A DNA stretch of 64,000 nucleotides, from contig NZ_PXWF02000092.1 in NCBI RefSeq assembly GCF_003011895.2, positions 1 through 64,000 of the forward strand. The letters are read 5' to 3'. The notes beneath the pieces are model-generated. The model ran no database searches and had not been told where the DNA came from. It worked only from the letters and a program-made list of their open reading frames with translations. The stretch is from Massilia glaciei. Lineage in GTDB: Bacteria; Pseudomonadota; Gammaproteobacteria; Burkholderiales; Burkholderiaceae_D. Shown here piece after piece: positions 26,437-34,961 of this stretch; within the stretch, counting starts at the first letter, position 1; the number at the start of each line of letters is the position of its first letter. The translations under genes were made by a program, and so were the position numbers.

Positions 26437-27762
26437 ATGCAAAAAATACAAGAGACAGTACAAAAACCGCGGTTCGGCTTCTGGCAACTGTGGAATATGA
26501 GCCTCGGCTTCATGGGCATCCAGTTCGCGTTCGCGCTGCAGAACGGCAACGTCGCGCGGATCTTCCAGACCATGGGCGCCGAGCTCGACAAGATTGGCTA
26601 CCTGTTGCTCGCCGCGCCGATCACCGGCCTGATCGTGCAGCCGATCGTCGGCTACATGAGCGACCGCACCTGGGGCCGCTTCGGACGCCGCCGTCCGTAT
26701 TTCATCATCGGCTCGCTCTTCGCGGGCGCCGCGCTGATCGGCATGCCGCACACGACCGTGTTGTGGATCGCGGCCTTCACCTTGTGGGTCATGGACGCGG
26801 CGATCAATATTTCGATGGAGCCGTTCCGGGCCTTCGTCGGCGACTTGCTGCCGAAGGAGCAGGTGACCCAGGGTTTCGCGTTCCAGACCTTCTTCATCGG
26901 CGTTGGCGGCGTGGCCGCGTCGATCCTGCCGTACGCGTTCACCAACTGGTTCGGCGTCGCCAACACGGCGCCCGCGGGCGAGATCCCCGACTCGGTCGTC
27001 TATTCCTTCTATTGCGGCGCGGCGGCGTTCTTCTTCGCCGTGCTGTGGACCGTGCTCAAGACCAAGGAGTACTCGCCCGACGAGATGCGCATGTTCCATC
27101 CCGAGCCGGAGCTGGCCGCCGAGGCCAGGCCGTCGAGCGGCATCGTCGGCTTTTTCAAGGACTACGCGACCATGCCCAAGGTCATGGTGCAACTGTCGAT
27201 CGTGCAGTTCTTCACCTGGTTCACCTGGTTCGCCATGTGGGGCTACGCCACGGCGGCCTTCACCCAGCATGTGTACGGCACCAGCGACACCACCTCCGCG
27301 CTGTACAACGAGGGTGCCAACTGGTGGGGCGTGTGCTCGTCGATCTACGCGGGCAGTTCGGCCATCTTCGCCTTCATCCTGCCCGTCATCGCCGCGCGCA
27401 CCAGCCGCAAGGCGACCCATGCAATCTGCCTGGCGGTCGGCGGCCTGAGCTTCATTTCGGTCTTCTTCATCAGCAATCCAATGATGCTGGTGCTGCCATT
27501 CCTCGGCGTCGGCCTGGCGTGGGCTAGCACCCTGTCGATGCCGTACGCGGTGCTGGCGGTGACAATCCCGGCCAGGAAGATGGGCATGTACATGGGCATG
27601 TTCAACATGGCGATCGCGATCCCGCAAATTGTCGCCGGCAGCATCCTGGGCTTTTTGCTCACCAGCGTGTTCGACGGCAAGGCCATCATGATGCTCGTCG
27701 TCGGCGGGGCGTCGATGCTGATCGCCGCGGCGGCGTCGCTGTGGGTGCAGGAAGCCGAGTAA
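26437..27762 (+). CDS. MFS sugar transporter, SLC45/GPH-like
   Basis: 441 aa with about 12 hydrophobic segments. 'SLGFMGIQFAFALQNGNVAR' at the N-terminus and 'GYMSDRTWGRFGRRRPYFII' in loop 2-3 are hallmarks of the SLC45-like proton/sugar symporters found beside maltose or sucrose genes. No sugar enzyme lies next to it here; the exported DUF4832 protein is divergent and might supply oligosaccharide breakdown products. The ribosome site is weak. A strong terminator follows the stop. Confidence 0.85.
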   Translation: MQKIQETVQKPRFGFWQLWNMSLGFMGIQFAFALQNGNVARIFQTMGAELDKIGYLLLAAPITGLIVQPIVGYMSDRTWGRFGRRRPYFIIGSLFAGAALIGMPHTTVLWIAAFTLWVMDAAINISMEPFRAFVGDLLPKEQVTQGFAFQTFFIGVGGVAASILPYAFTNWFGVANTAPAGEIPDSVVYSFYCGAAAFFFAVLWTVLKTKEYSPDEMRMFHPEPELAAEARPSSGIVGFFKDYATMPKVMVQLSIVQFFTWFTWFAMWGYATAAFTQHVYGTSDTTSALYNEGANWWGVCSSIYAGSSAIFAFILPVIAARTSRKATHAICLAVGGLSFISVFFISNPMMLVLPFLGVGLAWASTLSMPYAVLAVTIPARKMGMYMGMFNMAIAIPQIVAGSILGFLLTSVFDGKAIMMLVVGGASMLIAAAASLWVQEAE

Positions 27763-27781
27763 TCGGCTTGCGCGCAAGACA

Positions 27782-27809
27782 AAAAGCCCGCTGACGCGGG
27801 CTTTTTTTC
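27782..27809 (+). terminator. Rho-independent terminator after the MFS gene
   Basis: AGCCCGC-TGAC-GCGGGCT followed by seven T, beginning 23 bp after the transporter stop. Confidence 0.9.
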
Positions 27810-27979
27810 GTCGGACCCAGTCGCAAGTTTTGCGACGGCGGACGCAAACCCGTGTGCGCCAGGGCAAGCCTGGGCCGCCCGCCGTCGCCAAATGCCGCAG
27901 CGACCAAGACAAATCACCCCGCGCCGCCCCCCCAAAATTCCTATCAGCTATAAAACCCGGCGTAATTCATGCGCCACAG

Positions 27980-28004
27980 AAAAAGCCCGCCGCGCGCGGG
28001 CTTT
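27980..28004. terminator. Terminator-like hairpin
   Basis: AAAGCCCGC and GCGGGCTTT form a 9-bp stem around CGCGC, but the T-run is only three long. It lies about 120 bp before the M4 peptidase start. It could be a second barrier downstream of the transporter or a structure in the peptidase leader. Confidence 0.5.
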
Positions 28005-28122
28005 CCTGCCTCTATTGCCGCGCCCGCCTTATGAGTTGCGGCAATACCTTGCCTTAAATTGCGCCCACACTTCGCTTGAAAGCCTGGTGATATTTTAACA
28101 ATATTCTCGATAGGAGAAGATC

Positions 28123-29901
28123 ATGAATCTTCGTAAAACATGGCTGGCCACGTCGCTCGCGGCCTTGCCCCTGCTGGCCGGCGCGCAGGCGCCGCGCGCC
28201 GAACCGATGATGGGTCCTCCTATCGTTAAGGAGGGACAGGTGCAAACGGGACAGGCGTTGCCGCAAGACCCGGCGCTGGTCGCCGCGCTGATGGCGCAGC
28301 GCGCCGCGCGCGGACTCGACGCCAACCACAACTTCGTCATCGCCAAGCAGCATCCGGGCGTCAAAGACACCCGCATCACGCGCGCCGACCACACCTATAT
28401 GGGCGTGCGCGTGTTCGGCTCGGAATCGGTGGTGGTCACCTCGGCCTCGGGCGCCATCGTGAGCGAGTCGCTGTCGGACCGCCGCCACGGCCTGGGCAAA
28501 AGCGCGCAAAAGGGCCGCGGCGCCAATTTCAGCGTCGAGCCCAAGATCAGCCACGCCAACGCGATCACCTCGGTCATGCGGCGCCAAAGCGCGCGCGCGG
28601 TCGCCCTGGCGCCGCCCAAGGCCGAGCTGATCATCTATCCAATCATGAAGGACGTGCGCGTGGCCGCCGCCGCCAACAAGGCCGAGGACGAGCTCAACGC
28701 GATGGACCTTGAGCAGGTGGTCGAGCACTATGTGCTGGCCTACCTCGTGAGCACCCGCATGAGCGTTGGCAACAAGCCGGTGTTCTTCGACAGCGTCGTC
28801 AACGCAACCAACGGGCGCCTCATCGACCAGTGGAGCATGCTGCAAACGGCGGTGGGCAAGGGCAGCAGCCAGTACAACGGGATGGTGCCGCTCAGCACCA
28901 CCCTGACCGGCACCACCTACTGGATGAAGGACCCCGAGCGCGGCACCGGCGGCAAATTCGGCGCGATGGCCATCACCAACGCCAACAACACCACTAGCGC
29001 CGGCAGCGTGTACACCAACGCCACCAACTCCTGGGGCGACGGCAAGCAATTCATCGAGGGCGGCAGCACCACCAACGCCAACGGCCAGACCGCGGCCGTG
29101 AACGCCATGTGGGGGCTGATGAACACCTACGACATGCACAAGAACGTGCTGGGCTGGCACTCGCTCGACGGCAACAACACCGCCACCTACATCGCCGCGC
29201 ACGTCAACACCGCCTACGACAACGCCTATTACAGCGACACCTGCAAATGCATGTTCATCGGCGACGGCTCGCACTTCACGAGCCTGGGCGCGATCGACGT
29301 GGTGGGCCACGAGATGGCGCACGGGGTCACGGCCTCGACCTCGAACCTGATCTACCGCGGCGAGTCGGGCGGGCTCAACGAGTCGTCCTCGGACATCACC
29401 GGCGACGTCGTCGAGGCCTACGCGCGCGCCGGCGGCACCGGCGACACGATCGCCAACACGGGCAACGACTGGGTCATGGGCAAGGAGATCAGCAAGTCCG
29501 GCACCCCGCTGCGCTACCTGTACAAGCCGAGCAAGGACGGGCGCAGCCCCGACGCCTGGAGCGCCAAGCTGCGCGGGCTCGACGTGCACTACAGCAGCGG
29601 GCCGAACAACCGGATGTTCTATTTCCTGGCGCAAGGCTCGCAGTCGGGCACGCAGACCGATTATTACAGCAAATACCTGGTCAAGGAGCCGCTCGCGATG
29701 ACCGGCATCGGCACCGACAAGGCCTACCGCATCTGGTTCAAGGCCAACACCACCAAGTTCACGTCGACCACCAATTACGCCGACGCGCGCGTCAAGATGG
29801 TGGCCGCCGCGCAGGAGCTGTATGGCGCCGGCAGCAAGGAGGTCAGGGCCGTCGAGCGCGCCTACGCGGCCATCAACGTGGGCGAGGACGTGGCCGAGTA
29901 A
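28123..29901 (+). CDS. Secreted M4 (thermolysin) family metallopeptidase
   Basis: 592 aa with AGGAGA upstream of ATG 28123. Signal peptide 'KTWLATSLAALPLLAGAQA', then a long propeptide of about 230 residues with an FTP-like segment ('RITRADHTYMGVRVFGSESV'). The catalytic domain carries the zinc motif 'VVGHEMAHGVT' (HEMAH at about residues 396-400) and the third ligand Glu in 'GGLNESSSDITGD' (about residue 420). The active-site His is expected in 'LDVHYSSGPNNRMFYF'. No C-terminal PPC domain is present. It probably acts as an extracellular neutral protease. Confidence 0.93.
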   Translation: MNLRKTWLATSLAALPLLAGAQAPRAEPMMGPPIVKEGQVQTGQALPQDPALVAALMAQRAARGLDANHNFVIAKQHPGVKDTRITRADHTYMGVRVFGSESVVVTSASGAIVSESLSDRRHGLGKSAQKGRGANFSVEPKISHANAITSVMRRQSARAVALAPPKAELIIYPIMKDVRVAAAANKAEDELNAMDLEQVVEHYVLAYLVSTRMSVGNKPVFFDSVVNATNGRLIDQWSMLQTAVGKGSSQYNGMVPLSTTLTGTTYWMKDPERGTGGKFGAMAITNANNTTSAGSVYTNATNSWGDGKQFIEGGSTTNANGQTAAVNAMWGLMNTYDMHKNVLGWHSLDGNNTATYIAAHVNTAYDNAYYSDTCKCMFIGDGSHFTSLGAIDVVGHEMAHGVTASTSNLIYRGESGGLNESSSDITGDVVEAYARAGGTGDTIANTGNDWVMGKEISKSGTPLRYLYKPSKDGRSPDAWSAKLRGLDVHYSSGPNNRMFYFLAQGSQSGTQTDYYSKYLVKEPLAMTGIGTDKAYRIWFKANTTKFTSTTNYADARVKMVAAAQELYGAGSKEVRAVERAYAAINVGEDVAE

Positions 29902-29921
29902 ACCCAGCGCCGCAATAAAAG

Positions 29922-29960
29922 AAGGCCCGCGCGAAGCGTTCGCGCGGGCCTTTCGTTTTT
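29922..29960 (+). terminator. Terminator after the M4 peptidase gene
   Basis: AAGGCCCGCGCGAA and TTCGCGCGGGCCTT form a 14-bp stem with a 3-nt loop, followed by TCGTTTTTT. It begins 21 bp after the stop. On the minus strand it is less suited because it lacks a T-run. Confidence 0.9.
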
Positions 29961-29986
29961 TGAAGGCGCCAGGAAGGACCGGCCGG

Positions 29987-30208
29987 TCAGCCTTTCTTGG
30001 CGCCGATCAGCAACACGCCGGCGCCGGCGGCGATCGCGGCGATGCTCGCCCACAGCGGGATGTTGACCGATTCCTTCTCCTCGACGGAAAGGTTGATCGG
30101 GCCGATGTTGGCCTTGTGGGTTTCTTTGGTGAAGCTGAAGCCGCCGAAGGCGAGGCCGAGGACGCCGGCCACGATGAGCAGGGCGCCGATGATTTTGACT
30201 GGGTTCAT
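29987..30208 (-). CDS. Small two-helix membrane protein, DUF3185-like
   Basis: 73 aa with hydrophobic segments at residues 6-22 ('IIGALLIVAGVLGLAFGGFS') and 50-68 ('IPLWASIAAIAAGAGVLLIG'), joined by a short charged loop ('SFTKETHKANIGP'). The layout and the 'GGFSFTKE' turn resemble DUF3185 proteins. Function unknown. A ribosome site (AAAGGAAA) precedes ATG 30208. Confidence 0.7.
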   Translation of the reverse strand: MNPVKIIGALLIVAGVLGLAFGGFSFTKETHKANIGPINLSVEEKESVNIPLWASIAAIAAGAGVLLIGAKKG

Positions 30209-30248
30209 GTTATTTCCTTTTAGTTGTTTTGGGTGCTTGTGAGCGTGC

Positions 30249-30953
30249 CTACTGGGTCAGCAGGGGAAACGGGTTGATGGGCGTGCCCTTCCACCACTGC
30301 TTTTCGGAGGTCAGCTCGACCACCGCGAAATGCAGGTGGGGCGCGTCGGGGGCCGAGTTGCCGGTCACTCCGACATAGCCGATCACATCGCCGCGCTTGA
30401 GCGCCATGCCTTCGGTCACGCCGTCGGCGTAGCGGTCGAGGTGGGCGTAGTAGTAGGCGTACTGTTCAGTCGGATCGAACTGGTAGATCGTCAGGCCGCC
30501 GGCCTTGCTGTTGAACAGCTTGACGAGCTTGCCGTCGGCCACCGCGAACACCTTGGCGCCCTTGGGCGCCATGATGTCGAGCGCCTCGTGGTGGCGGTCC
30601 TTGCCGCGCGGCTGGTCGAAACCGTCGGACAGTTCGCTGAGCTTGACGCCTTCGACCGGCAGCAGGAGCTTGACCGGGGCCGGCGGCGCGTCGGGCGCCC
30701 GGGTCGCCGGCAGCGCGTCGGCGCCGGGGGCGATCGGCAGCTCGGCCACGCTCAGGTCGACCGGCACGATGGGCGCGCCGGGCAGGCCGGCCGTCTGGGC
30801 CGGTGCGGCCGGCACCGCCACCGCCGCCACCGGCACCTCGATCGTTTGCACGACCGGCGCCGGCAGCGGATCCTGCGGCATCGAGCGCAGCAGGAAGAAC
30901 AGGGCGCCGGCGCCGAGCAGCACGCCGCCGAAAAAGGTCAATATGAATTTCAT
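30249..30953 (-). CDS. M23 family metallopeptidase
   Basis: 234 aa. One N-terminal hydrophobic anchor ('LTFFGGVLLGAGALFFLL'), a Pro/Ala-rich linker to about residue 110, then a LytM domain. 'DRHHEALDIMAPKGAKVFAV' contains the HxxxD metal ligands and 'APHLHFAVVEL' the HxH. It is expected to be a membrane-anchored periplasmic peptidoglycan endopeptidase. The L,D-transpeptidase lies upstream on the same strand, separated by 175 bp containing a hexamer array, so the two may be co-transcribed cell-wall enzymes. Confidence 0.88.
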   Translation of the reverse strand: MKFILTFFGGVLLGAGALFFLLRSMPQDPLPAPVVQTIEVPVAAVAVPAAPAQTAGLPGAPIVPVDLSVAELPIAPGADALPATRAPDAPPAPVKLLLPVEGVKLSELSDGFDQPRGKDRHHEALDIMAPKGAKVFAVADGKLVKLFNSKAGGLTIYQFDPTEQYAYYYAHLDRYADGVTEGMALKRGDVIGYVGVTGNSAPDAPHLHFAVVELTSEKQWWKGTPINPFPLLTQ

Positions 30954-31061
30954 GGTGGTTCCTCCATTTGGGGGTTTGCGGCAAGCCGCGACGCCGGTGT
31001 GATCCGGTCTGTTTTAATTGTGGCGCGCCGCGCGCGCCGTTTTCACTTCTTGCTCTTGCTC

Positions 31062-31130
31062 TTACCCTTACCCTTACCCTTACCCTTACCCTTACCCTTA
31101 CCCTTACCCTTACCCTTACCCTTACCCTTA
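31062..31130 (-). repeat. (GGGTAA)11 array starting at the L,D-transpeptidase stop
   Basis: Read on the minus strand, the stop TAA (31130-31128) is followed by eleven perfect GGGTAA units, so stop codons repeat every six bases in frame. The transcript would carry up to eleven GGG tracts separated by UAA, an ideal arrangement for parallel G-quadruplexes, between the transpeptidase stop and the M23 peptidase gene. Confidence 0.95.
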
Positions 31131-32210
31131 CTCTTTCAGCAGAACGGCGGTGCCGGAGCCGACCGACTGCATCATCGTCGTCACGTCCCAGTTCGTCATG
31201 CGGATGCAGCCGTGCGACTCGGTCTTGCCGATCGAGGCGGGCACTGGGGTGCCGTGGATGCCGTAGTGCGGCTTCGACAGGTCGACCCAAGCCACGCCGA
31301 CCGGATTGTTCGGGCCGGCCGGAATCTTGGCCTTCTTGTCGCCGGCCGTGGCGTCCCAGAACAGGGCGGGGTTGTAATGGAACACCGGCGCCTTCGAGAT
31401 GCCGTTGACTTTCCATTTTCCCAGCGGCAGGGGATCGTGCTTGCTGCCGGTGGTGACGGGAAACTGGGCCATCGGCTTGCCGTCGCCGTCCATCAGGGTC
31501 AAGGTGCGGTCGGTCTTGTCGACCACGATCTGGCTCGCCTTGGGCAGCGGCTCGGTGTCGAGCACGTTGGGAACGATGATCTGTTCGCCCGCGCGCGAGA
31601 AATTCTTGCCCGGGTTTAAGCGCTGCAACAGGGCGGGGCTCGCGTGGAATTTCTCGCCCAGGGCCTCCTCGACGCTCGAATAGCCGAGCGCGCTCAACTT
31701 GGCCTTGTCGGCCATTTTCTGCGGGATCGCGACAAACGGGCCGGCCACGTCGGCGTCGGTGATGGTGTAGGTGACGAGGGCGGCGGCGGCGCCGGCGTTG
31801 AGCGCGGCCCAGGTCGCGGCATCGGCGACGCCGGTGGCCGGCAGGCCCATCTTGCGCTGGTAGCCCGACAGCGCCTGGCGCACGTTCGAGCCGAAGGCGG
31901 CGTCGATCTCACCGGACGAGAAGCGGGCGCGGTTGAGCAGGATCTGGGCGCGCAGCACCGAGGCGGCATCGGCGCGCGCGGGCGCGACCGCGGGCGCGCC
32001 GGGCGCGTTGACCGTGGCGGCGTCGAGCGTCACGGCGGCCTTGGCATTCTTGGCCGCCTTGGGGGTGGTGGAGGTGGTGGTGGTGGTGGTGGCGGCGGTG
32101 GCGGCGGTGGTCGCCGCGGTGTCGCCCGGCGCAGGCGCGGCGGCGGGCGGCTGGGCCAGGGCGGTGCCGCTGACAAAGGCGGCGATCAGTGCGATGGATG
32201 TGCGATTCAA
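31128..32210 (-). CDS. L,D-transpeptidase (YkuD) with peptidoglycan-binding domain
   Basis: About 360 aa from TTG 32210 (GGGAA five bases upstream), which gives the signal peptide 'NRTSIALIAAFVSGTALA'. A linker rich in Ala and Thr (an ACC/GGT run in DNA) leads to a PG_binding_1-like domain at about residues 85-130 ('AFGSNVRQALSGYQRKMGLP'), then a YkuD domain near residues 220-360. The active site is 'GIHGTPVPASIGKTESHGCI' with catalytic Cys in SHGC. It forms 3-3 cross-links or anchors lipoproteins. Another TTG start at 32225 is possible. Confidence 0.9.
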   Translation of the reverse strand: MNRTSIALIAAFVSGTALAQPPAAAPAPGDTAATTAATAATTTTTTSTTPKAAKNAKAAVTLDAATVNAPGAPAVAPARADAASVLRAQILLNRARFSSGEIDAAFGSNVRQALSGYQRKMGLPATGVADAATWAALNAGAAAALVTYTITDADVAGPFVAIPQKMADKAKLSALGYSSVEEALGEKFHASPALLQRLNPGKNFSRAGEQIIVPNVLDTEPLPKASQIVVDKTDRTLTLMDGDGKPMAQFPVTTGSKHDPLPLGKWKVNGISKAPVFHYNPALFWDATAGDKKAKIPAGPNNPVGVAWVDLSKPHYGIHGTPVPASIGKTESHGCIRMTNWDVTTMMQSVGSGTAVLLKE

Positions 32211-32349
32211 AATAGTTCCCGGCAAATGTATAAATTGGAAGCGTCAGGTTAGTGCCTGCCGGATAGAGGGTCTGTGCGGCAGCGTACAAAGGTGCTGATG
32301 CCGGGAAGTGGGCGTGGACGGGGGACGTGCCGCCTATTTGCGATATCGG

Positions 32350-33297
32350 TCAGCGCCGGTCCATCCGCAGCGCCTTGCGGATTTCGGGCAGGATCAGTTT
32401 CCATGCGGGCGAGCTGGCCGCGATCTCGTCGTAGTGGCTGGCGTCGGGCAAGATGACGACCCGGGCCTGGTCGCCCGCCGCCTGCGCCCGCGCGGCATAG
32501 GCGTACGCGGCGCGTGGCGGCGAGATGGTGTCGAGCGCGCCCGTGATGAGCACCGTGCGGCTGCCGTTGGGCACCAGTTCGGCCGCGTTGGTGTCGGCGA
32601 ACACATCGGGCCGGGCGGCGCTCGGCTCGCCGGCCAGCTGCGCCAGTTCGCGCCCGCAACTCTTGTTGATCAGCGCCTGCTCGTGGCGCAGGTCGGCCAG
32701 TCCACCCAGGCTGATGACCTCGCGCACCGTGAACGGGGCGCTCTGGAACAGCGGGCTGGTCGCGGGGATCCGGGCGCGTCCGACCAGCCACTGGGCCAGT
32801 TGGCCGCCGGCCGAATGCCCCATCGCGAGCACGCGGTCGGTGTCGAGCTGGTAGTTGGCCGCCTCGCTGCCGAGCTTGTCGAGCGCGGCGTTGATGTCGA
32901 GGTAGGTGCCGGGGTAGCCGCCGCCTTCCTCGTCGACCCGCCGGTATTCCACGTTCCAGACCGCGATGCCCTGCGCGGCGAGGGCGCCGGCCACGTTGCG
33001 CATCTGCGCGATGCCGCCGTACTGGACCGTCCAGCAGCCGCCGTGGATCAGCACCACGACCGGGAACGGCCCGGCGCCCGCGGGGCGGAACAGCTCGGCG
33101 TACTGCGACGGCGCCGCGCCGTAGGCCAGCGTGGCGGTCGGACCGGGACCGCTGAGTTTGAGGTAGTCGTCGAGCGTCATCGGGGCCGGCGCGGCCGCCG
33201 CGCCGCCCATCGCGACGATGGGCAGCAGGGCGGGCAGCAGGGCGGGCAGCAGGGCGGGCAGCAGGGCGTGCAGCGGGGAGCGCGGGCGCATCTTCAT
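32350..33297 (-). CDS. Exported alpha/beta hydrolase, BD-FAE/esterase type
   Basis: 315 aa. The signal peptide contains a perfect 'LLPALLPALLPALLP' repeat encoded by a 12-bp unit. The enzyme has 'VVLIHGGCW' (oxyanion HGG), 'VLAMGHSAGGQLAQWLVG' (nucleophile Ser in GHSAG), an Asp candidate in 'ITGALDTISPP' and the final His in 'ILPDASHYDEI'. The pattern matches kynurenine-formamidase-like or feruloyl-esterase-like hydrolases. The substrate is unknown; the export signal argues against a kynurenine role. Confidence 0.82.
   Translation of the reverse strand: MKMRPRSPLHALLPALLPALLPALLPIVAMGGAAAAPAPMTLDDYLKLSGPGPTATLAYGAAPSQYAELFRPAGAGPFPVVVLIHGGCWTVQYGGIAQMRNVAGALAAQGIAVWNVEYRRVDEEGGGYPGTYLDINAALDKLGSEAANYQLDTDRVLAMGHSAGGQLAQWLVGRARIPATSPLFQSAPFTVREVISLGGLADLRHEQALINKSCGRELAQLAGEPSAARPDVFADTNAAELVPNGSRTVLITGALDTISPPRAAYAYAARAQAAGDQARVVILPDASHYDEIAASSPAWKLILPEIRKALRMDRR
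33225..33275. repeat. Four 12-bp repeats in a signal-peptide coding region
   Basis: The unit GGCAGCAGGGCG occurs four times in tandem, encoding LLPA on the minus strand. Copy-number change would lengthen or shorten the signal peptide hydrophobic core by four residues without shifting the frame. Confidence 0.9.
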
Positions 33298-33486
33298 GTG
33301 GAAAGTTTCCTTCGGTCGGTGAGGAGGGAACTATAAGCAAGTTCGCGCCAACCGGGAAGCGGCTTGCGCGCCGCGCAAGTTGGCGCGCACGATTGAAAAT
33401 GGGGCAGGGCGGCGCGGCGGCGCTTCATGCTAGTGTTTGGCCTGACATATCTTGCTACTTAAACATGCGATTTTGACGGAGACACC

Positions 33487-33732
33487 ATGCAAACTGCGCG
33501 CGAAGAATACCGGGGCTACACCATCGTCGTGCAACCCCTCAAGGATTGCAACGACATGTGGGATTTCGAGTACGAGCTCACGCGTCTGGACGACAAGGCC
33601 GCCACCCCGATCAAGCGCGCCCAGACCGCGGGCGGCCACGCCGACGAGGGCGTGGCGACGCTGGCCGGGTTCAAGGTGGCCAAGATCGAGGTCGACAACC
33701 TGCTCGCCCTCGAGGCCGCGCCCGGCGCTTAA
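33487..33732 (+). CDS. Conserved small hypothetical protein
   Basis: 81 aa, soluble, beginning 'REEYRGYTIVVQPLKDCNDM' and ending with a helix. GACGGAG lies upstream of ATG 33487. It looks like a genuine gene because of the ribosome site and coherent amino-acid use. No domain is recognised. Confidence 0.55.
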   Translation: MQTAREEYRGYTIVVQPLKDCNDMWDFEYELTRLDDKAATPIKRAQTAGGHADEGVATLAGFKVAKIEVDNLLALEAAPGA

Positions 33733-33785
33733 TCTCGGCGCCCAAGCGGCGCCGACCGTTCAATTTTTAGCCACAAAGGCCCACC

Positions 33786-34013
33786 ATGAGCAACATGCAA
33801 CAAAGCAGCTGGAGAAATGAGCAGTCGGGCAACGCCGACGCCTGGGATTGCGGCATCGCACCGCGGCGCGCGCATTCGACGCCCGACCCCGACGCCATCC
33901 CGCCGCGCGAGCCGCCCCCGAGTCCGCTGCCCGACGACGTGCCGCCGCCGGCCAACGCGCCGGTCGAGGAGCCGCGCATGCCCGAGCCACCCATCAGGGC
34001 CGCGGCCGCGTGA
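33786..34013 (+). CDS. Proline-rich small hypothetical protein
   Basis: 75 aa with 20 prolines and a run 'PPREPPPSPLPDDVPPPANA' in the second half. It is probably disordered. It follows the previous small gene by 53 bp on the same strand. Weakly supported; composition alone could be produced by GC-rich DNA. Confidence 0.35.
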   Translation: MSNMQQSSWRNEQSGNADAWDCGIAPRRAHSTPDPDAIPPREPPPSPLPDDVPPPANAPVEEPRMPEPPIRAAAA

Positions 34014-34077
34014 CGCGGGCGGGCCGGCCGCCGACTTGCCCGGGGCCGGCCCGCGCGTGTCGTTAGCGGCCGTGTCT

Positions 34078-34398
34078 TTAGCGGCCCTTCGGGGGCACCG
34101 GGTCGAGCTCGCCGAGTTGCGCGCCGGGTTCGTCGCGTTCGAGCGAGGCGTCGTGCTCCATGCGCTGGCGCGCAGCGCCCGTGTCGAAACCGCCGGCGTC
34201 GTCGGCGTCGTCGGCGTCGGCGTCGCTCCAGGCGGCGCCGGCCTCGCGCTCGCCCTTGTTTTCAGGCAATGGCGGAATCTGGCGGATGATATCCTCGGTC
34301 TCTTTGTCGGCGGGTGTCTTCTCGCCGCTGCCGATGTCGGACTCGTTCAGGAGGGGCGGCGCCTTGGCCGGATCGGGGAAGGGTGGTTTGATGCTCAT
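34078..34398 (-). CDS. Acidic, probably disordered small protein
   Basis: 106 aa from ATG 34398, which has TGGAG eight bases upstream. Pro-rich N-terminus ('FPDPAKAPPLLNESD'), then an acidic middle including 'SDADADDADDAGG', ending 'LDPVPPKGR'. No domain is recognised. The good ribosome site supports a real gene. Confidence 0.5.
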   Translation of the reverse strand: MSIKPPFPDPAKAPPLLNESDIGSGEKTPADKETEDIIRQIPPLPENKGEREAGAAWSDADADDADDAGGFDTGAARQRMEHDASLERDEPGAQLGELDPVPPKGR

Positions 34399-34594
34399 CG
34401 TGTACTCCAAAAGTTGGCTGGTGGTACAGCGGATGCTAGCAGCGTGCGGTTGGAACCGGCGCGCAATACAAAGAAGACCACTTTGTTGCTATGTAGATAC
34501 AGATCCAGCTAAATATTGCGCGCGCTGCGCGGCGCCGGCGGATAGTTTCTATAATGAAACATCAAAACCTCGTTTCGTCACCCGGGAGAGCGTC

Positions 34595-34735
34595 ATGGGC
34601 AATTCCTTGCATAACAAAATCCACCTCGGACGTCCTTCGCTGCTCAGTTCGGGGCGGGTGCGGGCGGCGTTGGTGCTCGGGGCGATGGCCGTGGCCAGCC
34701 TGGCCTGGCTGGCCGTGCGCGCCCTCAGAGGCTGA
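34595..34735 (+). CDS. 46-aa single-pass membrane peptide
   Basis: A short gene from ATG 34595 with GGGAGAG upstream. A basic N-terminus ('HNKIHLGRPSLLSSGRVR') precedes one hydrophobic helix ('ALVLGAMAVASLAWLAV') and ends RALRG. Its stop TGA lies inside the AGAGGCTGAGAG motif that starts the palindromic element at 34723, so the 3' end may have been replaced by the insertion. Function unknown. Confidence 0.4.
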   Translation: MGNSLHNKIHLGRPSLLSSGRVRAALVLGAMAVASLAWLAVRALRG

Positions 34736-34890
34736 GAGTTTTTCGGACGTGCCCGAGCAGCGCGCCAGAAGGTGGCCGATCGAGGCGCAAAGCACAGCCA
34801 TAGCTCGGGCTATGGCGAGCATTTGCAACGACGAGCGGGCGCTTTCTGGCGTGCTGAGCGGGCATGATGGAAAGACTCTCAGCCTCTCAG
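34723..34890. mobile_element. 168-bp imperfect palindrome, MITE-like
   Basis: The two halves are inverted copies: GGCTGAGAGTTTTTC at 34730-34744 faces GAAAGACTCTCAGCC at 34871-34885, and similarity continues inward (CGCCAGAA near 34763 and TTCTGGCG near 34850) to a perfect core GCCATA-GCTCGGGC-TATGGC centred at 34806. The whole can fold into one long hairpin. Its core resembles that of the element at 52526-52687. No coding sequence, and no obvious target duplication. Confidence 0.75.
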
Positions 34891-34961
34891 GTAGTGCGCC
34901 GCGCCGATACCGGTTGCCGATGTGGTGGTGCCGGCGTACCATGTGGGCCGGAAAGCCCCAC

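Noticed and set aside
31062-31130. CRISPR array or eukaryotic telomere
   Set aside because: The units are contiguous hexamers without spacers, and GGGTAA is not a permutation of TTAGGG.
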